Shown in pieces: positions 51,725-62,736 of a DNA stretch of 64,000 nt. The stretch is from Tsukamurella sp040611135 (GTDB lineage Bacteria; Actinomycetota; Actinomycetes; Mycobacteriales; Mycobacteriaceae). Position numbers and translations under genes: made by a program. The stretch's first letter is position 1. Every line of letters begins with the position of its first letter. The notes beneath the pieces were generated by a model that ran no database searches, had not been told where the DNA came from, and saw only the letters and a list, made by a program, of their open reading frames with translations. The stretch spans positions 1 to 64,000 of the forward strand of contig NZ_JBEXNL010000023.1 in the NCBI RefSeq assembly GCF_040611135.1. The letters are read 5' to 3'.

Positions 51725-52131
51725 CAGGCCCTGCCCGTGACCAGGCCGTAGCCGTCCGGCACGTGCGCCGCGTCGGCGGTGAGCTCGACCGGCTTGTTGT
51801 CGGCGTCGACGAAGACGACGCTCGGCGCGTAGGTCTTCAACTCGGCCTCGTTCAGCTGGCCGTAGGCGATGAGGATGACGATGTCTCCCGGGTTCACCAG
51901 ATGCGCTGCGGCGCCGTTGATCCCGATCACGCCGCTGCCCCGCTCGCCGGCGATGGTGTAGGTCTCGAGCCGGGCGCCGTTCGTCACGTCGACGATGGCG
52001 ACCTGCTCGCCCTCGAGCAGGTTCGCGGCGTCCAGCAGATCGGCGTCGACGGTGACCGACCCCACGTAGTGCAGGTTCGCCTCGGTCACCGTGGCGCGAT
52101 GGATCTTCGAGGTCATCATGGTGCGCAGCAT
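51724..52131 (-). CDS. panD: Aspartate 1-decarboxylase
   Basis: PanD makes beta-alanine from aspartate with a self-made pyruvoyl group. The 135-residue precursor is cleaved between Gly24 and Ser25 (HYVGSVTVDADLL). The catalytic core EGEQVAIVDVTNGARLETY and RGSGVIGINGAAAHLV are normal. The ATG overlaps the panC stop (TAATG). The C-terminus is longer than the core fold, as in mycobacteria, where it affects pyrazinamide action. Confidence 0.96.
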   Translation of the reverse strand: MLRTMMTSKIHRATVTEANLHYVGSVTVDADLLDAANLLEGEQVAIVDVTNGARLETYTIAGERGSGVIGINGAAAHLVNPGDIVILIAYGQLNEAELKTYAPSVVFVDADNKPVELTADAAHVPDGYGLVTGRA

Positions 52132-53024
52132 TATTCGGCCTCCTCCAGAAAACCGGTCCCGATGGCGATGCCCACGTTGTCGAGCAGGCGGGTGGTGCCG
52201 AGCTTCGCGGCGACCAACAGCCGACCGTCGCCCTTCTCCGGCGCGACCCCCAGGTCGGGCGCGCGCAGCTCCAGGTACTGCACCGCGATCTCGGGCCGCG
52301 CGGCGAGGACCTCGTTCGCGGCGGCGAGGATCGCGGCCTCGCCGCCCTGCGCGGCGTAGGCGCCGGCGAGCAGCGCCGCCGACAGGGCGGTGGCGGCCTC
52401 CCGCTCGGCCTCGGACAGGTACACGTTGCGCGAACTCATCGCCAGACCGTCCGCCTCGCGCACCGTCGGTACCCCGACGATCTTGACGTCCATATCGAGG
52501 TCGGTGACCATCTGCCGCACCAGCACCAGCTGCTGGTAGTCCTTCTCGCCGAAGTACGCGGTGTGCGGCCGCACGATGTTGAGCAGCTTGTTCACCACGG
52601 TCAGCATGCCCGCGAAGTGGGTGGGGCGGCTGGCCGCCTCGAGGCCCTCGCCGGCGGCGCCGGGATGGATCGTGGTGCGCGGGCCGTTCGGGTACATGTC
52701 GGCGGCCGACGGCGCGAACACCAGCTCGACGCCCGCGGCGCGCAGCTTCGCCACATCCTCATCGAGGGTGCGCGGGTACGCGTCCAGATCCTCGCCCGCG
52801 CCGAATTGCAGCGGGTTGACGAAGATCGACACCACGACGACGGCGCCGTTCAGCTTGGCGGCGTGCACCAGCTCCAAGTGGCCCGCGTGCAGCGCGCCCA
52901 TGGTCGGTACGAAGGCGATCTGCCGCCCCGTCGACTTCAGCGCGTTCGTGACCTTGGTGAGCTGCGCCGGGTCGTGATGCACGGTCAGCTGACCGGGGGT
53001 GTACGGGCGGGTGGGTGCACTCAT
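52131..53024 (-). CDS. panC: Pantothenate synthetase
   Basis: PanC joins pantoate and beta-alanine using ATP. The 297-residue protein has the HxGH-like motif in PTMGALHAGHLELVHAAK, the substrate loop FVNPLQFGAGEDLDAYPRT, and the KMSKS-like SSRNVYLS. The ATG overlaps the stop of the DUF2520 gene (ATGA). Together with panD and coaX it forms the vitamin B5 to CoA operon. Confidence 0.96.
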   Translation of the reverse strand: MSAPTRPYTPGQLTVHHDPAQLTKVTNALKSTGRQIAFVPTMGALHAGHLELVHAAKLNGAVVVVSIFVNPLQFGAGEDLDAYPRTLDEDVAKLRAAGVELVFAPSAADMYPNGPRTTIHPGAAGEGLEAASRPTHFAGMLTVVNKLLNIVRPHTAYFGEKDYQQLVLVRQMVTDLDMDVKIVGVPTVREADGLAMSSRNVYLSEAEREAATALSAALLAGAYAAQGGEAAILAAANEVLAARPEIAVQYLELRAPDLGVAPEKGDGRLLVAAKLGTTRLLDNVGIAIGTGFLEEAE

Positions 53025-53962
53025 GAGAGCTCCTGAGGTGTCGCGAGGACGGGATCGATCGTGGCTGAGTTTCCGGATTGTGCTGCCGCGCGCCGGGATT
53101 GGGCACGGTACGCGTCGGCGATGCGCGGTCCGTCGGTCGGGTCGACGCTCGCCAGTGCGGTCAGGTGCCGGGCGACGGTGCCGGCATCGCCCCGAGCCGC
53201 GGGCCCGGTCAGCGCCGCGGGCCCACGGGCCAGGGCGTTGTCGAGGGCGGCGCGGGCCAGCGGCGCGAGGACGCGCTCGGCGAGCCCCTCCGCCTGTCCG
53301 CCGACCGTATCCGCACCGATCCCGCCCGCGAGCGCGGCGCGCAGGGCGAGCACGGCATCGTCGACCAGGGCGACCAGGTGGTTCGCACCGTGGGCGAGCG
53401 CTGCGTGGTAGAGCGGCCGCGCCGCCTCCGGCACCCGGACCGGCTCGGCGCCGAGCTCGAGCGCGAGCGCCTGCCCGACGGCGTGCCCGATCTCGTCCGC
53501 GGCGGTGATGCCGACGCAGCAGTCGGCCAGCCGGACGGTGTCCTCGGGATCGTCGATGAAGGTCATCGCGGGGTGGAAGGCGATGGTCGTGCAGCCCAGC
53601 CGGGCCAGCGGCGCGAGGACGCCCACCCCGAGGGCGCCCGAGGTGTGCAGCACGATCGCGGACGGATTGACGCGCGGGGCCAGCTCGTCGACGAGAGCGG
53701 GGAGCTCGGTGTCCGGCACGGCCAGGATGAGGAGCTCGGCCTTCTCCGCGATGTCCGACGGTGCGCCCACCGTCGCTTCGGGCAGCCGACGCGTGGCGCG
53801 CTCGCGGGAGGGGCCCGACGGTGCCGCGACCGCGGTCACGACGTGACCGGCCCGCTCGAGGGCGGAGCCGAGGGCGGTACCGACGCGGCCGGCGGAGACG
53901 ACGCCGACGGACAGCCGCGCAGGGGTAGGGGGATTGGGTATCCCGGCCAGGAGCTCGGGCAT
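53021..53962 (-). CDS. Rossmann-like/DUF2520 oxidoreductase (Rv3603c-like)
   Basis: A 313-residue protein with an N-terminal dinucleotide-binding fold (VGVVSAGRVGTALGSALERA) and a C-terminal helical DUF2520 domain (LYHAALAHGANHLVALVDDA) in 6-phosphogluconate-dehydrogenase-like order. It is translationally coupled to panC and is the first gene of the pantothenate operon, so I infer a ketopantoate reductase-like role; no panE lies in the window. GGAGG precedes the ATG. Confidence 0.85.
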   Translation of the reverse strand: MPELLAGIPNPPTPARLSVGVVSAGRVGTALGSALERAGHVVTAVAAPSGPSRERATRRLPEATVGAPSDIAEKAELLILAVPDTELPALVDELAPRVNPSAIVLHTSGALGVGVLAPLARLGCTTIAFHPAMTFIDDPEDTVRLADCCVGITAADEIGHAVGQALALELGAEPVRVPEAARPLYHAALAHGANHLVALVDDAVLALRAALAGGIGADTVGGQAEGLAERVLAPLARAALDNALARGPAALTGPAARGDAGTVARHLTALASVDPTDGPRIADAYRAQSRRAAAQSGNSATIDPVLATPQELS

Positions 53963-54024
53963 GGGCGTACGCCTCCAAGGGGGTCGTTCCAGTCCCGCGG
54001 CGCGGGTACCGGACGGTCATCAGA

Positions 54025-54053
54025 AGGCTATGCCCGCGCCGGCGCACGGGCAA
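54025..54053 (-). promoter_or_regulatory. Promoter of the DUF2520-panC-panD-coaX operon
   Basis: TTGCCC (54053-54048), a 17-base spacer and TAGCCT (54030-54025) stand about 60 bases before the ATG at 53962 on the minus strand, in the only sizable gap upstream of the operon. Confidence 0.65.
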
Positions 54054-54072
54054 CGCGATGTGAGCTAGATCA

Positions 54073-55227
54073 TCAGTCCTGCCGGCGGCGGCGACCGCCG
54101 CTGGACCGCTCCGTGTCGGCGTTCATCCGGGCGATCAGGTCGGCGACGGTGTTGCCGGAGGAGTGCTGGCCCGCGACGTGCTCGTGCGGGTCCTGGGAGG
54201 CCTGTTGCTCCGGCGCGGGCTGAGGGGCCGGATCGGCCGGCACGGTCGGCGGCACCTGCGGCGCCGCCCACTGCTGCTGCGGTGCCTGCGGCGGGTACGC
54301 CTGGAACGGCGAATAGGGCGGCCCGGCCGGTGCCTGCTGCGGCGGCACGTCGGGCGTGTACGGGCGCGGCGGAAGCGGTGAGCGGTAGCCGGACTGCGGG
54401 GCGAGCGGAACGAAGGGCTCGTTCGTCGTGGGATCGAGGTGCTCGACGTGCTCGACGTGCTCGACGTCGACCGGCGGTACCTCGGGCTCGCCTTGCGCGG
54501 TGGCCGGCTCCGCCTCCTCGGTGACCACGTGGAACACCGTCGTGGGCGATTCCTCCTGCGGACCGTCCGCGGCCGGCACGTCGGCGACGGCCGCCTCGGC
54601 GACATCGCCCTCGAAACCGATCGCTCCCCCGGCCGAACCCGCGCCGTAGTAATCGTCGACCTCCGGCGAGGGCTCAGGGACGCCCGCGAAGTCCTGCTGA
54701 GCGCGGAACCGGTCGTCGTCCTCGAACACGGACTTGGCGCGCTGGGCGGCGATCGCGCGTTGCTCGGCGGCGGCGTACAGCTCGCTGTAGGAGGGGCCGA
54801 GATCGCGCCCCAGCAGCTCCTCGAGGTTCGCGCGCAGCGCGAGCACCTCGGCCTTGAGCGCGGTCAGCTCCTCGTTCGACTCGCCGGAGACCTCGGCACG
54901 GATATCGCGCTCCACCTGCAGCTCGTACTCGCGACGGGCGCTGATCTCCCGCTCCAGCTGCAGGCCGTAGACGGTCTTGAGACCGCTCTCCTTCGACTCC
55001 GCAGCGCGTAGATCGCGCGAGTACCGCGCGATGAGGAAGGCCGCGATCACGAGCCCCCAGATGAGCAGGATCAGCGACACCAGGCCCCAGCGGGGGTTCT
55101 CGGAGAACACCCACATCCCGGTACCGATCACGGCGAGCGCGATCACGACGCCGAGCATCCACTGACCGGCGCCTCCCGATCGGCGGGCGACACGCTTCCG
55201 TGAACTCGGGATCGGTGGTTGCGTCAT
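54073..55227 (-). CDS. Membrane protein with coiled coil and Pro-rich tail (DUF6779-like, Rv3604c-like)
   Basis: A 384-residue protein with two membrane helices near residues 22-70 (WMLGVVIALAVIGTGMWVFS and WGLVSLILLIWGLVIAAFLI), a coiled coil around 85-160 (LEREISARREYELQVERDI), and a long Pro/Gln/Ala-rich cytoplasmic tail. A 9-bp DNA repeat (GTGCTCGAC x3 near 54437-54465) encodes the VEHVEHVEH run. Position between the pan and fol clusters matches Rv3604c. Function unknown; a scaffold in envelope growth is conceivable. Confidence 0.8.
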   Translation of the reverse strand: MTQPPIPSSRKRVARRSGGAGQWMLGVVIALAVIGTGMWVFSENPRWGLVSLILLIWGLVIAAFLIARYSRDLRAAESKESGLKTVYGLQLEREISARREYELQVERDIRAEVSGESNEELTALKAEVLALRANLEELLGRDLGPSYSELYAAAEQRAIAAQRAKSVFEDDDRFRAQQDFAGVPEPSPEVDDYYGAGSAGGAIGFEGDVAEAAVADVPAADGPQEESPTTVFHVVTEEAEPATAQGEPEVPPVDVEHVEHVEHLDPTTNEPFVPLAPQSGYRSPLPPRPYTPDVPPQQAPAGPPYSPFQAYPPQAPQQQWAAPQVPPTVPADPAPQPAPEQQASQDPHEHVAGQHSSGNTVADLIARMNADTERSSGGRRRRQD

Positions 55228-55263
55228 GGTCGCGACCTTACCGTTTACTTGGGGTCCAGCCTC

Positions 55264-55791
55264 TCAGGCTGGCGATGTGTCGGCGGGCTGGTCATCGGGA
55301 TCGTCCGGCGTGCGGCAGCACCGTTCCAGCCACAGCGCCGCGGCCAGGAGCACGAGCGCGCCGGCCGCGCCGATCCACGCCCCGGGCCGGTCCGCGTGCG
55401 TGGCGCCGAGCTCGGCACCGGAGGCGTACAGATACACCAGCACTCCGCCGAAGAAGCCGAGCGCCACGGCGCCGAGATACGCCGACGCCTTCGCGAGCGC
55501 CACCGACCGCGCAACGGCGATCGGGTGGATCCGCCCCGACCCCATGCCGATCCGGCCGTCCGCGAGCCGCGCGCGCACCAGCTGGGCGATGTACAGGTCC
55601 GCCGCGGCGACGCCGTACAGCAGCGCGCCGGCCCACAGCGGGATCACCGGCACGAAGGCCTTCGCCAGCAGGTAGACGCCGATCGCCACGCCGATCACGA
55701 TCACGACCAGCTCGAGCCGGGCGGTGGACCGCACGGTGGGCCCGTTCGGCTCCCCGGGTCCCCGCCCGGTCGGGTTCGACGGTGCGCTCAC
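55264..55791 (-). CDS. DUF3180 membrane protein (Rv3605c-like)
   Basis: A 175-residue protein with four predicted membrane helices, matching DUF3180, a family found just after folK in actinobacteria. The conserved core includes LADGRIGMGSGRIHPIAVAR. The GTG overlaps the folK stop (GTGA). Its first codons are GTGAGCGCACCGTCG, the same 15 bases as the znuC start. Function unknown. Confidence 0.85.
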   Translation of the reverse strand: MSAPSNPTGRGPGEPNGPTVRSTARLELVVIVIGVAIGVYLLAKAFVPVIPLWAGALLYGVAAADLYIAQLVRARLADGRIGMGSGRIHPIAVARSVALAKASAYLGAVALGFFGGVLVYLYASGAELGATHADRPGAWIGAAGALVLLAAALWLERCCRTPDDPDDQPADTSPA

Positions 55792-56303
55792 AGCCGCGTC
55801 ACCTCCGCGGTCTCGTCGGCGGGGAGGCCCCGCACCAGATCGTCGACGGTGCCGTGCCCCGGCAGCACCGCGGCCGGGTCGGCGTCCAGCCACGGCACCA
55901 GCACGAACGCCCGCAGGTGCGCGCGGGGGTGCGGCAATGTCAGTTCGGGATCGTCGGAGAAGACGGCATCACGCGACCCGCTCGCGCCGCTCCCGGCGGC
56001 GGACCCCCAGACGGCGACGACGTCGACATCGAGGGTGCGGGGCCCCCAGCGGATCTCGCGCACCCGGTCGGCCGCGGCCTCCTGCTCGCGCGCGAAGGCG
56101 AGCCAACCGGCGGCGTCGCGCGCCGGATCGTCGACGAGCACCGTCGCATTGACGAAGTCGTCCTGCTCCACCCCGCCCCACGGGGGCGTGCGGAACAGCG
56201 CCGATGCGCGGACCAGCGCCGGACCGAGGGCGTCGATCGCGGCGCGGACGGTACCGGCCGCGTCGCCGAGGTTGGCGCCGATCGACAGCACGGCCCTGCT
56301 CAC
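55788..56303 (-). CDS. folK: 2-amino-4-hydroxy-6-hydroxymethyldihydropteridine pyrophosphokinase
   Basis: FolK transfers pyrophosphate from ATP to the pterin in folate synthesis. The 171-residue protein has the start AVLSIGANLGD, PPWGGVEQDDFVNA and the metal-binding RTLDVDVVAV and LPHPRAHLRAFVL segments. A Gly/Ser insertion (SAAGSGASGSRD) lies before the last motif. Its ATG overlaps the folB stop by four bases. Confidence 0.95.
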   Translation of the reverse strand: MSRAVLSIGANLGDAAGTVRAAIDALGPALVRASALFRTPPWGGVEQDDFVNATVLVDDPARDAAGWLAFAREQEAAADRVREIRWGPRTLDVDVVAVWGSAAGSGASGSRDAVFSDDPELTLPHPRAHLRAFVLVPWLDADPAAVLPGHGTVDDLVRGLPADETAEVTRL

Positions 56304-56683
56304 TGCTGCACGCTCCGCGCGCCGGAGCGGGACCGCCGCGCGATGACGGCCACGTCGGCAAAAGACAACGGAATGGGTGCGGACGGCTTGTGCACCGTCA
56401 CCTCGACGGCGTAGACCTTCTCGTCGGCGGCGATGTCATCGGCGATCTCGGCCGCGACGGTCTCGATGAGGTTGCGCGGCTCCCCCGCGACGATGTCGTG
56501 CGCACGTTGGGCCAGCGCGCCGTAGTCGACGGTGTCGTTGAGGTCGTCCGACGCCGCCGCGGGCCGCGAGTCGACCCACAGCACCAGGTCGACGACGAAC
56601 TCCTGCCCATCGCGTCGCTCGTGGTCGAAGACCCCGTGGTTGCCCCGCACCCGTAGGCCGGTGAGCTCGATCCGATCGGCCAT
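56300..56683 (-). CDS. folB: Dihydroneopterin aldolase
   Basis: FolB cleaves dihydroneopterin to the hydroxymethyl pterin and glycolaldehyde. The 127-residue tunnelling-fold protein has LRVRGNHGVFDHERRDGQEF with the catalytic-site Glu, VDYGALAQ and NLIETVAAEI, and VHKPSAPIP with the conserved Lys. It starts two bases after the folP stop and overlaps folK, in the order folE-folP-folB-folK. Confidence 0.95.
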   Translation of the reverse strand: MADRIELTGLRVRGNHGVFDHERRDGQEFVVDLVLWVDSRPAAASDDLNDTVDYGALAQRAHDIVAGEPRNLIETVAAEIADDIAADEKVYAVEVTVHKPSAPIPLSFADVAVIARRSRSGARSVQQ

Positions 56684-56685
56684 CT

Positions 56686-57579
56686 CTAGAGGCCACCCTT
56701 CTGCGTGATGGTCGGGGCTCCGCCCTCGGGCGTGATCGGGGCTCCGCCCCGGCGCCAGGCCTGCGCCACCGCGATGGCGTCGGCGGACGAACGCACATCG
56801 TGGACGCGGACGCCCCACACCCCGGCCTGCGCCGCGAGCGCGGAGACCGCGGCGGTGGCCACCTCACGGCCGGCGGGCTCGCGCCCGCCGAGCAGCTCGC
56901 CGAGGAAGCGCTTGCGCGAAGCGCCCACGAGGATCCGGAATCCCGTGTCCTGCAGGGTCGGGAGCCCGCGCAGCAGGGCCCAGTTGTGGGCGGCGTTCTT
57001 GGCGAAGCCGAGGCCCGGGTCGAGCACGATGCGTTCGGGCGCGATACCTGCGGCGACGGCGACGTCGGCCTGGTGCAGCAGCTCGTCGCGCACGTCGGCG
57101 ACCACGTCGTCGTACTCGGTGATCTCGTGGTGGATGCCGGCCCACACCGGCCCGGGGGCGCCCGGGGACGGCCGCCAATGCATGAGGATCCACGGCGCCG
57201 CGGAGTCGGCGACGACGCGCGTCATGTCCGGGTCGGCGCGTCCGCCGGAGACGTCGTTGACGATCGCGGCGCCGGCGTCGAGCGCGGCGGCGGCCACGGA
57301 GGCGCGCATGGTGTCGACCGAAACGGCGATGCCCTCGGCGGCGAGCGTCGAGATCACCGGGAGCACGCGGTCGCGTTCCAGCTCGGCGGGCACGCGGTGC
57401 GCGCCGGGCCGGGTCGACTCCCCGCCCACGTCGACGATGGCGGCACCGTCGGCGACGAGCTCCCGCGCCCGCGCGACGGCGGCCTCCGGGGCGAGGTAGC
57501 GGCCACCGTCGGAGAACGAGTCGGCCGTGACGTTGACGACGCCCATGACGAGCGTCTCGGCGGCGCTGCTCCCGGTCAC
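56686..57579 (-). CDS. folP: Dihydropteroate synthase
   Basis: FolP condenses hydroxymethyldihydropterin pyrophosphate with p-aminobenzoate and is the sulfonamide target. The 297-residue TIM barrel has VMGVVNVTADSFSDGGRYL, VDVGGESTRPGA, and the C-terminal GASRKRFLGEL. The GTG at 57579 overlaps the folE stop (GTGA). The C-terminal tail repeats the short text GGAPITPEGGAPTI. Confidence 0.95.
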   Translation of the reverse strand: MTGSSAAETLVMGVVNVTADSFSDGGRYLAPEAAVARARELVADGAAIVDVGGESTRPGAHRVPAELERDRVLPVISTLAAEGIAVSVDTMRASVAAAALDAGAAIVNDVSGGRADPDMTRVVADSAAPWILMHWRPSPGAPGPVWAGIHHEITEYDDVVADVRDELLHQADVAVAAGIAPERIVLDPGLGFAKNAAHNWALLRGLPTLQDTGFRILVGASRKRFLGELLGGREPAGREVATAAVSALAAQAGVWGVRVHDVRSSADAIAVAQAWRRGGAPITPEGGAPTITQKGGL

Positions 57580-58165
57580 CGGCGCAGGATCAACTCGAGT
57601 GCCTCGGCGCGCGAGGTCGCACTGTCCTTGAAGGCGCCGCGCACCGCCGAGGTGGTGGTGCTGGCGCCGGGCTTGCGAATGCCGCGCATGGCCATGCACA
57701 GGTGCTCGGCCTCGATCACGACGATGACGCCGCGCGGATCGAGCTTGCGGACCAGCGCGTCGGCGATCTGCGCGGTGAGCCGCTCCTGGACCTGCGGGCG
57801 CTTGGCGTACAGGTCCACGACGCGGGCCAGTTTGCTCAGGCCGGTGACCCGGCCGCTGTCGCCCGGTAGGTAGCCCACATGCGCCACCCCGTGGAAGGAG
57901 ACCAGGTGGTGCTCGCAGGTCGAGTACATGGGGATGTCCTTGACCAGCACCAGCTCGTCGTGGTCCTCGCCGAAGGTGGTGTCGAGCACCGCGTCGGGAT
58001 CGGTGTGCAGCCCGCCGAAGACCTCCTCGAAGGCCCGCGCGACCCGCTCGGGGGTCTTGATCAGGCCCTCGCGGTCGGGGTCCTCGCCGACGGCGATGAG
58101 CAGTTCCCGGACGGCGGCGACGGCGCGGTCGTGATCGAATGCGGCGATCGCGGCACCGTCGCCCA

Positions 58166-58166
<1 letters not shown>
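57576..58166 (-). CDS. folE: GTP cyclohydrolase I
   Basis: FolE forms dihydroneopterin triphosphate from GTP. The 196-residue protein has zinc ligands in MYSTCEHHLVSFHG and HLCMAMRGIRKPG, and the conserved SRVTGLSKLARVVDLYAKRP-like stretch. The ATG overlaps the ftsH stop by one base (TGATG). It is the first of four coupled folate genes. Confidence 0.96.
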
Positions 58167-60592
<2,426 letters not shown>

Positions 60593-60862
60593 ATGGCTTC
60601 GCCTCGCGGCTCGTCAGTCCTTCTTCTTCCGGCGGCGCGGAGAGCCGCGCAGGGTCGACTACCCAGGTTACCGTGCACCGCCCGAACGGGGCCGGGTGCG
60701 TACGTGCGCCCAGAGCGAACAACGTCCGTTTCGCGCCGTTTCATGATGCTGCGGTGACCGAGAACAGCGTCCCGTCCCCGTACCCCAGGCCGCCCCGCGG
60801 CACCGTCGCCCCCAACGCCGGGCCGTCGTCCCCCGCGCCGCGCGCGGGTGGCGGCGGCGCGC

Positions 60863-62173
60863 CTACTGCTCGATCTTGGCGGCCAACGCCAGGAGGTCCG
60901 CCTCACCGCCGGGGCGCGCGATGAGCTGCACGCCCTCGCCCTGGAAGGGCACCGTCATCGCGGGCCAGCCGACGAGGTTCCACAGGCTGGGGCAGGGCGC
61001 GTAGGCCAGGCTCGGGATCGCGCTGGCCGCCCACGGCAGTGCGCTGTACCGGCGCGCGGGCGCGGGCCTGCGGGCCAGCGCCGGGGTCACCAGCACATCG
61101 AGACGCTGATCGGCGAAGAAGCGCTCGAGCGACGATTCGATGCGTGCGGCCTCCGCGGGCCGGACGAGGCCCCGTCGGGCGACGACCCGGCCGAGGGCCA
61201 CGTGCCGCCGGGTACGGGCCTGCAGCAGAGCCGGATTCGCGCCGCGCGCGACGATGTCGTCGGCGTCGGTCGCGGCGGCGGCCGCCCAGCGGGCGAGCAG
61301 CGGCAGCGGCGACGCCGGGTAGGGCACACGGACATCGCGCACCGAGTGGCCCTGCGCCGACAACCGGCCCGCCGCATCGCGCACCGCGGCGAGGATCGGG
61401 CGGGAGGTGAAGGTCACGGGCGTCGGCCGGTTGAGGCCCAGCCCCACGCGCAGGCCGGCACCGTCGCCCACCACGGCGAGGTCGGGGCGCCCCGCGAGCA
61501 CGGACAGTCCCAGGGCGGCGTCCTCGACGGTCCGCGTCATCGGCCCGTTCTCGGACATGCCGAACCAGTCGGTGGGGCCGAGCTGCGCCGGCACGACGCC
61601 GCGCCCGGGCTTGATCGCGACGATGCCCGTGCATGCGGCCGGCCCGCGCAGGGAGCCGAGACCGTCGTTGCCGTGCGCGAGCGCGACATGGCCCGCTGCC
61701 ACGACGGCCGCGCTACCACCGGAGCTGCCGCCCGGGGTACGGCCCGGGCGGTGCGGGTTGCCCACGACCTCGCGGGCGTCGTCGGTCATCGCCCAGAGAC
61801 ACAGCTCCGGTACCCGGGTCAGCCCGACGACGACGGCGCCGGCGCCGCGCAGCCGCTTCACGACGGGGTGGTCGGCCTGTTCGATCGGCAGGCCCGCGCC
61901 GCAGGCCTCGGACACACCGTCGAGCGTGCGGTACCCGGAGACGGCGACGTTGTCCTTGATCGCGATGGGCACGCCCGCAAGCGACAGCGAGTACCGGTCG
62001 GCGCGGGCGTCGACGGCGGCGGCCTCGGCGAGGGCCTCCTCGGGGCGCAGCACGCGCCAGCCGTGCACCGCGTCGTCACCGATGCGGGCGAGCGCCTCGC
62101 GGGTGGCGGCGACGGCGGTGAGCCGGCCCGATCGCACCCGCTCCGCGGTGGCCGCAGCGGTGAGCAGCGTCAT
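60863..62173 (-). CDS. Amidase signature family protein
   Basis: A 436-residue amidase with the Ser-cisSer-Lys triad: Lys in VPIAIKDNVAVSG and the Ser pair in GRTPGGSSGGSAAVVAAGHV. The C-terminal part is shorter than in GatA, and the gatC/gatB partners are absent, so it is a stand-alone amidase of unknown substrate. Its ATG overlaps the hpt stop (ATGA). In mycobacteria a long block of other genes lies here, so this is a lineage-specific neighbour. Confidence 0.9.
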   Translation of the reverse strand: MTLLTAAATAERVRSGRLTAVAATREALARIGDDAVHGWRVLRPEEALAEAAAVDARADRYSLSLAGVPIAIKDNVAVSGYRTLDGVSEACGAGLPIEQADHPVVKRLRGAGAVVVGLTRVPELCLWAMTDDAREVVGNPHRPGRTPGGSSGGSAAVVAAGHVALAHGNDGLGSLRGPAACTGIVAIKPGRGVVPAQLGPTDWFGMSENGPMTRTVEDAALGLSVLAGRPDLAVVGDGAGLRVGLGLNRPTPVTFTSRPILAAVRDAAGRLSAQGHSVRDVRVPYPASPLPLLARWAAAAATDADDIVARGANPALLQARTRRHVALGRVVARRGLVRPAEAARIESSLERFFADQRLDVLVTPALARRPAPARRYSALPWAASAIPSLAYAPCPSLWNLVGWPAMTVPFQGEGVQLIARPGGEADLLALAAKIEQ

Positions 62174-62736
62174 TCGCTGTAGACCTTGGGTTCCAGCACG
62201 CCGATGTACGGCAGATCGCGGTAGCGCTCGGCGTAATCGAGGCCGTAGCCCACGACGAACTCGTTGGGGATGTCGAAGCCGACCCACTTGACGTCCACAT
62301 CGACGCGCACCGCATCGGGCTTGCGGAGCAGCGTGACCACCTCGAGCGAGCGCGGCTGCCGGGTGGCGAGGTTGCGCAGCAGCCAGCTCAGCGTGAGGCC
62401 GGAGTCGATGATGTCCTCGACGATGAGCACGTCGCGGCCCGCGATGTCGCGGTCGAGGTCCTTGAGGATCCGCACCACGCCGGAGCTGGAGGTCGAGCTG
62501 CCGTAGCTGGACACCGCCATGAACTCGAGCTGGGTGGGCACGGGCAGCGCCCGGGCCAGGTCGGTCACGAACATGACCGCGCCCTTGAGCACGGTGATCA
62601 GGAGGAGGTCGGTCTCCCGCTCGCCGTACTCCTGCGCGATCTGCGCCGCGAGCTCCGCGGTCCGCTGCTTGATCTGCTCCTCCGAGAGGACCACCGAGGC
62701 GATGTCTCCCGCGTACAACTCACCAGTGCCGTTCAC
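62170..62736 (-). CDS. hpt: Hypoxanthine-guanine phosphoribosyltransferase
   Basis: Hpt salvages hypoxanthine and guanine with PRPP. The 188-residue protein has the PRPP-binding DVLIVEDIIDSGLTLS, the flexible-loop SSYG, LLRKPDA and the base-binding VGFDIPNEFVVGYGLDY. The GTG at 62736 overlaps the tilS stop. tilS-hpt-ftsH order is widely conserved in bacteria, here with the amidase inserted before ftsH. Confidence 0.95.
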   Translation of the reverse strand: MNGTGELYAGDIASVVLSEEQIKQRTAELAAQIAQEYGERETDLLLITVLKGAVMFVTDLARALPVPTQLEFMAVSSYGSSTSSSGVVRILKDLDRDIAGRDVLIVEDIIDSGLTLSWLLRNLATRQPRSLEVVTLLRKPDAVRVDVDVKWVGFDIPNEFVVGYGLDYAERYRDLPYIGVLEPKVYSE

